From CAZTAO01 sp964611645 (GTDB lineage: Bacteria > Armatimonadota > UBA5829): a DNA stretch of 8,058 nt. The notes beneath the pieces are model-generated. The model saw only the letters and a list, made by a program, of their open reading frames with translations, was not told where the DNA came from and searched no databases. A program made the position numbers and the translations under genes. Shown here one piece after another: positions 1 through 7,200 of this stretch. The stretch lies in contig CAZTAO010000114.1 in assembly GCA_964611645.1 (NCBI GenBank), forward strand, positions 1 through 8,058, read 5' to 3'. Positions within the stretch are counted from its first letter, which is position 1; each line of letters starts with the position of its first letter.

Positions 1-133
1 ACAAACCGATGGGAAAGAACGGCTTGCCGTCTACCAGCACGCACTTGTTGCCGACTGTTCTCACCGCCGCGCAAGTGGGAAGCGCGATGAGAACCGTGGC
101 AAGCGTCAGTGATACTCGAAGAACCAGGTTCAT
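1..133 (-). CDS. N-terminus of a secreted glycosidase-like protein (partial)
   Basis: This is the first 44 codons of a gene that runs off the left edge of the window. The translation begins MNLVLRVSLTLATVLIALPT, a typical signal peptide: a basic residue at position 6, then a hydrophobic core, with cleavage probably near CAA-V (residues 21-24). The mature part starts VRTVGNKCVLVDGKPFFPIG. The pattern 'v.l.DGKPFFPIGl' is the usual opening of secreted glycoside hydrolases of the GH2/GH42/GH5-like kind, where the first beta-strands precede the catalytic barrel. That is knowledge of the family; no catalytic residue is visible here. The ATG at 131-133 has no good Shine-Dalgarno. An ATG at 142-144 is closed by TAA after three codons, so it is not an alternative start. 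The gene follows a ~650 bp decayed region, so it may have its own promoter. It could equally be another secreted protein with this N-terminal motif. Confidence 0.7.
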   Translation of the reverse strand, partial: MNLVLRVSLTLATVLIALPTCAAVRTVGNKCVLVDGKPFFPIGL

Positions 134-151
134 TACAAGACCATGGTAACG

Positions 152-181
152 TCTATACATCAATAACACTCTCCATCTGAA
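152..181 (-). promoter_or_regulatory. Weak candidate promoter for the leftmost gene
   Basis: On the minus strand TTCAGA (176-181) and TATAGA (152-157) are separated by 18 bp. Each matches the sigma-70 consensus at four of six positions. Transcription would start about 10 bases before the ATG at 133, giving a nearly leaderless mRNA, which fits the absence of a Shine-Dalgarno. A perfect TTGACA also occurs at 230-235 but has no convincing -10 box at the right distance. This is pattern matching only. Confidence 0.2.
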
Positions 182-196
182 TTCTGCCAGAACATA

Positions 197-286
197 TCAT
201 TGTGGACTGGATCCTTTGTACGGACACTCTGTCAAGCCGCCAATCGCAAGCACAATCCGGATGCATGTCAGTATACGATGATTCAT
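197..286 (-). pseudogene. Broken signal-peptide ORF (29 codons)
   Basis: The ATG at 284-286 is preceded by a purine-rich AAGAAAGG about 9 bases upstream and opens a 29-residue frame, MNHRILTCIRIVLAIGGLTE followed by CPYKGSSPQ and a TGA at 197-199. The first 20 residues look like a signal peptide (basic N-region, hydrophobic core) similar in style to the one of the gene at 133. The ORF begins only 25 bp after the stop of the glycosidase-like remnant (312), the same spacing as between the esterase and beta-helix genes. I therefore read it as the former start of the next secreted gene of an operon, now truncated. It could also be a chance ORF. Confidence 0.3.
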
Positions 287-311
287 TGTCTTTGTCGCCT
301 TTCTTCTTGCT

Positions 312-461
312 CTACTTCAACCTTATCAGAACCCCGCCCCCTGGCTGAAGTGCAAGCCTCGTTTCGGAGCGATTCACGCTCCGCGTCCATTTGCCGGTGG
401 CAGCGTAGAACACATCGACCGGCCGTGGATATGGGCTGGCCGGAGGCAGTCGATGTCCATC
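312..461 (-). pseudogene. C-terminal remnant of a glycosidase-like protein
   Basis: A minus-strand frame is open from just after a TGA (462-464) to a TAG (312-314) and has no start codon of its own. Its last ~35 residues include RPVDVFYAATGKWTRSV and then RLALQPGGGVLIRLK before the stop. The pattern 'vDvf...tGkW.......l.L.PGgGvLiRL' at the very end of a protein is typical of the last beta-sandwich domain of many glycoside hydrolases. That is a family resemblance from memory, not an alignment. Nothing upstream in the same frame continues the protein. It looks like the surviving 3' end of a deleted or decayed gene, and a real short protein is unlikely. A 7-bp hairpin (365-383) lies inside it. 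Confidence 0.5.
365..383. repeat. Perfect 7-bp inverted repeat, 5-base loop
   Basis: CGGAGCG at 365-371 pairs with CGCTCCG at 377-383 around ATTCA. The stem is GC-rich and perfect, but neither strand carries a T-run after it, so it is not a standard intrinsic terminator. It falls in the glycosidase remnant and may be incidental. Confidence 0.5.
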
Positions 462-605
462 TCAATGAAAAGCGGCGGTGCCCCCATCACTCCTCAAAGA
501 ACCAGTCGAGCGGGATAACCGTAGCATCTCTATCCTCTGTCTGCGTTCCCTTTGGCCGCTTCATTATACTCACAGTTCATAGCACTTCCACTTGCGCGCA
601 CAGCG

Positions 606-770
606 TCAGCGTTTTCGAGAACGCAGATTATCCATTCCTTGGAACGGGTTGTACACTGTTGGCGGAAGCAGCACTTTCGGACGGTCGACTTTCCTGTCCT
701 CAACCAGATCGATGAGAATCCTTGAAGCCACTCGTGCCTGCTGGGCCGGCGACGATCTAGGCTGAAGGTC
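606..770 (-). pseudogene. C-terminal remnant of a LacI/GalR-family regulator
   Basis: The frame ending at TGA 606-608 translates as DLQPRSSPAQQARVASRILI, then DLVEDRKVDRPKVLLPPTVY, then NPFQGMDNLRSRKR. The succession 'A..L..L......P.v.LPp...' is the standard end of the sugar-binding domain of LacI-family repressors: the last helix, then the final strand with LPP. The frame is closed by a TGA inside the end of the neighbouring beta-helix gene, and no start codon or helix-turn-helix is present, so only about 55 of an expected ~340 residues remain. The piece before AQQ is shorter than expected, which suggests a small internal deletion. It begins within 20 bp of the stop of the beta-helix gene, so the breakpoint probably lies at about 770-787. 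In life such a regulator would control sugar-utilisation genes like those alongside. Confidence 0.6.
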
Positions 771-781
771 GCCACCCCTCT

Positions 782-795
782 GGTTCCTAAGAACC
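782..795. repeat. Inverted repeat over the stop codon of the beta-helix gene
   Basis: GGTTC (782-786) and GAACC (791-795) form a perfect 5-bp stem with a 4-base loop that contains most of the TAG stop at 787-789. There is no downstream T-tract on the minus strand, so I do not call it a terminator. It may be a weak mRNA 3' hairpin. Confidence 0.4.
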
Positions 796-2307
796 TCTAT
801 ACTGCACAGTCAGATGAATCTCACTATCCGGGCCGGCGTGCCAGCCTCCGGACGGCGCGGGAATGGTCAAGGTGTCAGCAGCGGAGAAGTATCCGAAGAC
901 GAGGGACTCGCCGGAGACTCCAACTGAATAGACCGGGAAGCGAGTGGGCTTCACGTTGCCGTAAGTCACGTGTGTTGCGGCATCGGCGCCTCTGGGGAGT
1001 TTCAGTGTAACGGCCTCCGCTGGGTTCATCACCTGGAACTTCATGCGCAGGAACACCGTGGCGACTCTCCCCAACTGCTGCCACTTCGCTGAAACCGAGG
1101 AGCCGTAGTTGATCGGATAGCTGGTTATGTTGCCGGTCGTTCCCTTGCCGCTCAGGTCCCAATTCTTGAACCTCCCGCCTGTGTCGAACACCTCGCAGTT
1201 CACATTCAAGCCCAGTTCATAGCCATCGACAAGTTCGCTCGCCTGGTATATCCCAAAAGGCAACACTTGCGGGAGATACGAGCCGTCATAGCCCCCGTTG
1301 ATAACCAGCGGTATCGCCTCGAACATGCATTTCTTGCCGTTGAGAAGACTGCCGTGGAACTCAGTGTGGGCATTAGCGTTGAAGACGTCTCTTACGCACG
1401 ACTCCGCTGTGAAACCAAAGAACCTGTTCTCATCGTTGGCGTGCCCGTTGGCGTCCAGGTTGCTGATGGAGATCGCAGTGGGAACCTCACTGGGCCCGCC
1501 GGTGCCCGTCACGCCTTCAGCGGAGCAGCCGACGAATATGTTTGTGTCGCCCGATTCAATGTGAAAGGCGGTGTTGACGTCCGTAACTCGCACGGAGTAG
1601 AACTGGTTTCGATTTGCGTTTGATGTTGGAGGCGTCTTGCCGCCGGACCGCAGCCATACCCCGCGCTTGCCGCCCAGGACTGAGACATTGCGAAACTCAT
1701 TGTAGTAGCAGCCGGATGAGTGGGTGCCTCCGTTTCCACAAGTGAGCATCAGGGCAGCTTCCGTGCAATAGTTGATATACACATCCGTTATCGAGTTGAA
1801 CTGCTGGGCAACTTTCTCCTTGTTTCCGTCGATTACCTCCGGAGCAAGGGCAATCCCGATCACGTTGGAAAGGCTCTTCCCCTCTATCTGCAGGTTTCTG
1901 ATTGAGCAGTAGCTGTCTGACAAGCGGATAGCGATCATGTCAGGGCTGCCGCAGATCAGTTTCGACCCGCCCCGTGAGTCGCCGACAATATGCACGCTCT
2001 TGCCGCCGTGCTGTGCTGTAAAGGGGATTACGACGCCGTTCCTGTAACCATCAGATGAAACCGAACCCTTCAGCATGTATGCGCCTGTAGGGATCAGCAA
2101 AGTGCCCCCGCCCGCCTTCTGCAGCGCGGTGACTGCAGACTGGAACGCCTTGGTATCGTCCGCAACACCATCTCCTACCGCACCGAAATCCTTCACGGAT
2201 ACCGGCCCACGCCCCGCGTCCGGCTTCGTTCCATCCGATTTGGCTCCATTTACCGAGACACTCAAGCCCAATATGACGACCAGGGCCAGCATTACAAAGG
2301 TTCTCAT
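787..2307 (-). CDS. Secreted pectate-lyase-superfamily beta-helix protein
   Basis: This gene encodes a predicted exported right-handed parallel beta-helix protein of 506 residues. The start chosen is the third in-frame ATG (2305-2307), because AGGAG at 2315-2319 sits 7 bases before it; the ATG at 2320-2322 would add five residues. Residues 1-21 (MRTFVMLALVVILGLSVSVN...) are a clear signal peptide. Residues 36-60 carry VSVKDFGAVGDGVADDTKAF, the hallmark opening of the Pectate_lyase_3 / GH28-GH55-like family, followed by GGGTLLIPTGAYML. Repeated beta-helix coils rich in N, G and V follow to about residue 350. Residues ~395-506 form a separate beta-sandwich (SAKWQQLGRVATVFLRMKFQ, then 'vtLkLPrg', then a final LTVQYRGS) reminiscent of phage tail-fibre ends. 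The lyase or hydrolase activity is inferred; catalytic Asp or Lys residues cannot be assigned by eye. It is the third gene of the apparent operon, 25 bp after the esterase. Confidence 0.85.
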   Translation of the reverse strand: MRTFVMLALVVILGLSVSVNGAKSDGTKPDAGRGPVSVKDFGAVGDGVADDTKAFQSAVTALQKAGGGTLLIPTGAYMLKGSVSSDGYRNGVVIPFTAQHGGKSVHIVGDSRGGSKLICGSPDMIAIRLSDSYCSIRNLQIEGKSLSNVIGIALAPEVIDGNKEKVAQQFNSITDVYINYCTEAALMLTCGNGGTHSSGCYYNEFRNVSVLGGKRGVWLRSGGKTPPTSNANRNQFYSVRVTDVNTAFHIESGDTNIFVGCSAEGVTGTGGPSEVPTAISISNLDANGHANDENRFFGFTAESCVRDVFNANAHTEFHGSLLNGKKCMFEAIPLVINGGYDGSYLPQVLPFGIYQASELVDGYELGLNVNCEVFDTGGRFKNWDLSGKGTTGNITSYPINYGSSVSAKWQQLGRVATVFLRMKFQVMNPAEAVTLKLPRGADAATHVTYGNVKPTRFPVYSVGVSGESLVFGYFSAADTLTIPAPSGGWHAGPDSEIHLTVQYRGS

Positions 2308-2314
2308 TATCATA

Positions 2315-2319
2315 CTCCT
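2315..2319 (-). promoter_or_regulatory. Shine-Dalgarno deciding the beta-helix gene start
   Basis: AGGAG lies 7 bases before the ATG at 2305-2307, but immediately beside or after the two upstream in-frame ATGs (2311-2313 and 2320-2322). This makes the most downstream of the three ATGs the likely start. Confidence 0.65.
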
Positions 2320-2332
2320 CATGTCGTCGATG

Positions 2333-4276
2333 CTATCTCTGCGTCAACTCCGGCAGGTCCAGATGCTGCAGGATTCCGGGAATCACCACACTGCGTATGT
2401 CGTGCGGATCGTAGCATCGGTCTCTCACGAAGTCCGAGTAGCTCCCCATCCCGCCCACGACCTCTGTCTTCTTCACTCGTTCGTCCAGCGCCGATGCCAG
2501 TCGAGCGTACACTCCCTGCCTACCGAACGCATAGAGATGTGTATCCGATGTGTCGACGTCCCAAAGTTCATCAACCACATCCAGAGCCCGGAGCACGTCG
2601 TATGTGCGCAAAGCCGCTATCGAATCACCAAGCCAGATGAGGTCGTCGTTGAGCTTGTGGATCACGCCGTAGAAATCGGTCGGAGGGCAGGCACTCAGTG
2701 GGTGAGGAGCGATCGCGCCGACGCCGGTGGCATCAAGCACCATTACCGCGCGACCACCACCTGTCTCCGAGCGAAGCCAATCCGAATGCGAGCCGATGCT
2801 CGTGACCCCTCCATCCCAGACGGCGATAGTAACCGGGAGCAGCTTACCGGCAAAAGCCAAATCCCTGGCCAGGCACGCGTGGTTCATCATTCCGGGTTGG
2901 CTCCACCATATGACGAACTCGCAGGTCAGTCGGTTTGCTTGGACAGCCTGGTAACGCCGGACTGTGAGGTCACACCGCTTTCGATCAGCCATGACCTTCT
3001 CGCGGAGCCACTCCAGCCCGCGAGTCCTGCGCTGGTCTTCCGGGATTATGCGCCTGCTGCATTCGATCGCTGTCAGCAAGTCCAGGTTCTCTTCGTGGAC
3101 GAATCGCGCTCCTTCCAACTCCCCACGGACCTGGCCGGAACTCGTACACCACAGCTCCTGAGGCACAATCGGCGAGAAGCCTTCGTCGCTGGGATGGTAA
3201 TCGTGCCCGAGTAGGTGCCTGGAGAAAAAGCGAGTCGCCTGGCGGGCCATGCTGGGGTTCATACCGTGAGCGCTGTCATCAACGAAGAACTCCAGGTTAC
3301 CGCCAACGCCCAGCAGTTCGTAGAAACGCTTCGCACGATGGACGGTTTCCCTCGTCCCGTCAATGGGGAAGAAGTCGTGCCTGGCTGCAAGCACCAGCGC
3401 CGGCTTCGGGGCGAACAGGTTGAGGATATCATCGTGCTCCCAGCCGCATTCGGTCATTCCCGGCCATATCTGCTCGGCGTCCTGGGCGCCACCGGTATGC
3501 ATGTACACTTCGCGGCTCGTGATGAAACTCCCCGGCGCTGCTGCGGCTACTCTGGGGTCAGTCATCATAAGCAGCGACGTCATCGTGCCGCCGCCACTCG
3601 TACCTACCACGCCGATCCGAGTCGAATCCACTTCCGAGCGGCTGCAGAGGTAGTCCAGCCCGCGCATGGCATCGTGCAGGAAGTAGCGGGCTATTGGGAA
3701 GCCGGTCGCCAGACACTGCGTGCCAGCGTAGTCGTGCTCGACGGTCCCCCAGTCCACCGTCGACTGCCCGATGGACTGCTCGTAGTAACTGAGCCGCTCG
3801 CCTTGTCCAACCGGGTCCTGTACAAAGACCACGAACCCCGCGCTCGTGAGATAGTGGAAGACGATCTGGTAATCGCTCGAGTGCTTTGCCTCACGGTTGT
3901 GGCCGGGCATGTAGAAGATCGCTGGAACTGGCGAGTCTGTCCGTTTCGGCAGGTAGAGGTTCGCGGTTACGAAGACACTTGGCCGAGACTCATAGATGAT
4001 CTTCTCCACGCGAAAAGACCGACACATGATACTGCCTACGGTCGTTGCATTGAGCGGGACGCCGCTGTCCGGAAGGCCGCCCAGGCTGGTGAGAAGCCGT
4101 TCCCGCATCCGCCTTTTATCGGACTCGACCGACTTCGGGTCTTTCACCGTCTCACGCAAAGCCTCGCCTGATCGGAATGCGGCGACCGAGCGCCCATAGA
4201 CGTGCTGCTTCAACTGGTCGCGAACATCGTGACAGTAGTCTGCCGGCGTTACGCGTTCGAGATCAATGATGTCCAT
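2333..4276 (-). CDS. Acetylxylan-esterase-type alpha/beta hydrolase, two domains
   Basis: This 647-residue alpha/beta hydrolase is of the type annotated as acetylxylan esterase or dienelactone-hydrolase-like; it probably removes acyl groups from polysaccharide. In the N-terminal half, ANLYLPKRTDSPVPAIFYMP (105-124) and GFVVFVQDPVGQGERL (147-162) are the usual central strands. The nucleophile elbow is GVVGTSGGGT with Ser227, the acid is Asp301 in AARHDFFPIDG (Asp306 is an alternative), and the base is His337 in DSAHGM, so the active site looks complete. Residues ~365-647 resemble a second, degenerate hydrolase fold: at the elbow position it has YAFGRQGVYARLASALDER (582-600), with Arg-Gln in place of x-Ser. 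No signal peptide or membrane segment is present, unlike its neighbours, so it may act in the cytoplasm on imported oligosaccharides. The ATG directly follows the stop of the upstream gene, and the purine-rich GAGAGGG at 4283-4289 is a suitable ribosome site. A peptidase of the prolyl-oligopeptidase clan is an alternative. Confidence 0.85.
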   Translation of the reverse strand: MDIIDLERVTPADYCHDVRDQLKQHVYGRSVAAFRSGEALRETVKDPKSVESDKRRMRERLLTSLGGLPDSGVPLNATTVGSIMCRSFRVEKIIYESRPSVFVTANLYLPKRTDSPVPAIFYMPGHNREAKHSSDYQIVFHYLTSAGFVVFVQDPVGQGERLSYYEQSIGQSTVDWGTVEHDYAGTQCLATGFPIARYFLHDAMRGLDYLCSRSEVDSTRIGVVGTSGGGTMTSLLMMTDPRVAAAAPGSFITSREVYMHTGGAQDAEQIWPGMTECGWEHDDILNLFAPKPALVLAARHDFFPIDGTRETVHRAKRFYELLGVGGNLEFFVDDSAHGMNPSMARQATRFFSRHLLGHDYHPSDEGFSPIVPQELWCTSSGQVRGELEGARFVHEENLDLLTAIECSRRIIPEDQRRTRGLEWLREKVMADRKRCDLTVRRYQAVQANRLTCEFVIWWSQPGMMNHACLARDLAFAGKLLPVTIAVWDGGVTSIGSHSDWLRSETGGGRAVMVLDATGVGAIAPHPLSACPPTDFYGVIHKLNDDLIWLGDSIAALRTYDVLRALDVVDELWDVDTSDTHLYAFGRQGVYARLASALDERVKKTEVVGGMGSYSDFVRDRCYDPHDIRSVVIPGILQHLDLPELTQR

Positions 4277-7200
4277 CTACTGCCCTCTCACGTATCCCTT
4301 CAGCTTCCAGGCGCTGTTGAGCCACTCGTAGTCCCGGCAGTACATTCGCTCTCCGAGCAGTTTGCCAACATGGTTCGTCTTCAGTGTTATCTTCCAGTCT
4401 ATCATCAGGTTGTCGGAACCGCTCGGGGTGACTGTGGTGTCCTTGACCGACACACTGCACTGGCTGTTTTCGAGGGTTATGTTGGTTCCAGGCGCGTAGC
4501 CTGTTCCCCAGGTCGTGTGGCCGTCGTCCCGCAGGAAGATCTTGTTCTGTTGAGCTTCGTACAGCACGCAGATAGTGTTGGCGAGGCTGCCGGTCTGGCC
4601 GATCTGTAGGTAGCACTGCCAGATGTTGTTATATCCGTTGCCATCGCTGTACACGGTGTTGAAAACCAGCGGCACGCCGGTCGTTACCTTGCCGGTGGAA
4701 GGAGTTACACTCACGCAAACAGGCGCAAGCGGAGTGAAGTGCGTGCCCATCTTCTTCCACCCGTCATACAACCCCTTGGAGTCGGCGGCGTACATGTAGC
4801 TGTAAAGGTTCTTCTGAGCGAACGTCGGGCCGATGCTGAATGACCACGCTATAGTCACGTCATACTGGGTTTTGGTTACCATCGTGTCTTTTACATACAC
4901 GCTGCACTGGTCGTTGCTCAGTGTGATGTTGGTTCCGGGAGCATAGCCTGTGCCCCAACTGGTATTGGCGGTATTCTTGAGGTATATCTTATTCGCCGCA
5001 CAGTCATACCACAGCAGCATCGCCCCGCTTTGGAGCATGGTATTATTGAGCAGCAGATAGCATTTGCGCAGGTCCACCGCGCCATTGGGATCTTTGTAGA
5101 CCGAGGTGAGAGTCTTTGTGACCGAGGCTTCCATCGGCGGTCCGGCAGGATCGACGCTCACGACCTGCGGCTTGACGTTGTAATAGAGCCCCATCTGCTC
5201 CCAGCCGTCGGTCCGGCCGGTAGAGTCCTGGCAGTACATGTAGCCGCAGAGCTTGAGGGGCACAAACCAGCTCTTCAGGGCCACCTTCCAGGTTATGGTA
5301 AGGTCATTGCCGCCGACCGTCACCGTCGTGTCCTTCACATAGAAAAAACACTGGCTGTTCTCCAGAACTTTGTCCGATCCGGGGGTATAGCCAGTACTCC
5401 AGGCTGTGTTGGGGTTGTTCTTGATGTAGAGTTTGTTTGTGACCTGGTCAAACATCAGCAGCGCCGCGTTAGCCTGTCCCAGCGAGTCGTTGATCAAGAA
5501 GTAGGCTTTCCGGATATCCGAATAACCGTCCGTATCCCGGTAGACGCACTGTAGGGTGGTCGCGGTGGTGGTCAAGGTCCCGAAGGGAGGGTCGACGCTG
5601 ACATTCTTCGGAGGGCTTCCCGCAATGTCGAATGTGACAGTGTGGTCTGTGCTGGTGGAGGCGTTGCTTGGGTTGCCTGCCGCATCGTGTGCAGCGCCCG
5701 CGGGAACCGAAGCAATCACTGTGCCGACAGAGCTCATCCCAGTCACAGCTACGCCGTAAGTCGTCCCGCTGCCGGTCACGACCGCCGTGGTTGCGCCCGC
5801 CGAACCTGACACCGTCACGTCCGCAGAAGTGAAATCAGCCACCGGCTCACTGAAAACCACAGTGAAGAGAACAGGCGAATCCGGGGTCGGGTCAGCTTGG
5901 CCGACTGCCTGGTTGATGGTCACAGATGGGCTCAGAGTATCGGGCGGAGGGGCCGGCAGCGTGTCCAGGCAGTGAGTTACGAGGGTGCAAAGGAACCGCT
6001 GGGCCTTCTGATTCAATTGTGTGCTTAGCGAGGCGTCCCACAGCAGTTGGTCGACCAGGTAGAACCCCGAGCCGGAGTTGATGCGAACTAGCCCGAAACC
6101 AGGATCGCTGATGGCCGTTCCAGTATCCCGGTTACCTGCGCCTAACGCGTAGCTTTGGCCGGAATCGGACTGGAGCGTACCGGTCCGACTAGGCTCGATC
6201 AGCAGACCCCTCACGCCCGCCGACTCTGGGACAGACACCACGTTGTCAACAATGGCGGACGCCCATTTCTGCTTCCTGTACCACTCTGACCCTTCATCGC
6301 CAGTGTACACCCACCAAACATCGTCCGCGCTGACGCCATCCATCAACGGGTCAAACGTCTTCTTTTCCAACTGCGGATGCTTGAGTTGGGTAGCTTTGGT
6401 GGACATGGAAACCCCGGTGAGCGCGTTGGCTTGCGCGACCCTGCCGGCGTCCAGCTTCCGGAGCATTATCTTGCCGCCGCTGCTGACGAACGTCTGCAGT
6501 TTGGCTCTGTTGGCGTCCACTTCAGCCCAGACAGCATCATCATTGTCCAGAATAATCAAGCTGAAAGCGCTGGACAGACTCTCGGATGTGTAAGACGCAA
6601 GCGAACCGCTCAAAGGAGTGTAGGCTAGCTTGGCTCTGGTGAGAACGGTCGGGGTCTGGCTGCCCGAACCCGTGAGCGCGCCAAGCGCTTTGGGAACAGA
6701 TTTGCCGACCGCCGCGGCAGCGTAGTTGAGCAGATTCTGCGCCATCAAACGGGCGGCAGGTTCCTGAGTCATCCTATCAAAGAACCTCAGCCGGCAGACT
6801 ATGGTGCTCCCTTTGCCGTCCGGGTATTCGCAAAGCGGGCTGTCGCCAAGCCCCTGGTTCCGCCCACCTGTGTCTACAATCACGTTCATCAGCCCCGCCG
6901 CCGGCTTGTACCAGGTACCACCGGTTGTTCCGCCGGGAATGTCGGTCCAGGTGATGTAGTGGTTATAGGTGGGATTCGTGGAAGCCCAGAACTTGCAGTC
7001 GTCGGGCTGCATACCGGCCAGTATCGGGTGATTGGGCGCGCGCAGGAAGCCGATGGTCATGTCATACCAACAGTTTTGAATGCCGTAGGTGGAGTCGCCA
7101 GAGATTGACAGCCAGTGCGGAGCGGTCCACTGGTCTGAGTAGACAACGACTGTCCCGCCGTTACGTATCCACGCCTTGAGAGCGTCAAGCTGGGAACTTG

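Larger units (their letters stand above)
134..786. other. Long intergenic region with gene remnants
   Basis: No intact gene is supported in these ~650 bp. Reading all frames of the minus strand, I see three protein-like scraps in transcription order: a LacI-family C-terminus (770-606), a glycosidase-like C-terminus (461-312) and a broken signal-peptide ORF (286-197). The longer uninterrupted frames here (a 171-codon frame on the plus strand at 200-715 and an 81-codon minus frame at 530-775) have low-complexity, cysteine- and arginine-rich translations without family features. The latter is merely an alternative frame of the LacI scrap. No IS terminal repeats, tRNA or rRNA were recognised. Confidence 0.6.

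Noticed and set aside
230..235. Perfect TTGACA on the minus strand as a promoter -35 box
   Set aside because: At 16-18 bp spacing only sequences such as ATCCAG are found, which are not credible -10 boxes.
419..443. CCGGCC / GGCCGG inverted repeat with a 13-base loop
   Set aside because: A short GC-rich match with a long loop inside the glycosidase remnant; expected by chance in this composition.
563..568. TATAAT hexamer on the minus strand
   Set aside because: The hexamer 17 bp upstream is GTGGAA (three of six matches), there is no extended -10, and no intact gene follows closely.
200..715. 171-codon plus-strand frame across the intergenic region
   Set aside because: The translation is Ser/Cys/Arg-rich without domain features or a ribosome site, and it lies opposite protein-like minus-strand remnants.
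530..775. 81-codon minus-strand frame starting MATFSLDRRR
   Set aside because: It is an out-of-register reading of the LacI remnant; the frame ending at 606 gives the recognisable sequence instead.
782..795. Intrinsic terminator at the end of the beta-helix gene
   Set aside because: The stem is only 5 bp and no T-run follows, so only an inverted repeat is recorded.
2075..4171. Two long plus-strand open frames in the same register, 379 and 318 codons, opposite the esterase and the beta-helix start
   Set aside because: Over the esterase they run codon-on-codon antisense, where stops appear only if the sense gene uses TTA, CTA or TCA, which are rare in GC-rich genes. The translations have no family features, while the minus frame has a full catalytic set.
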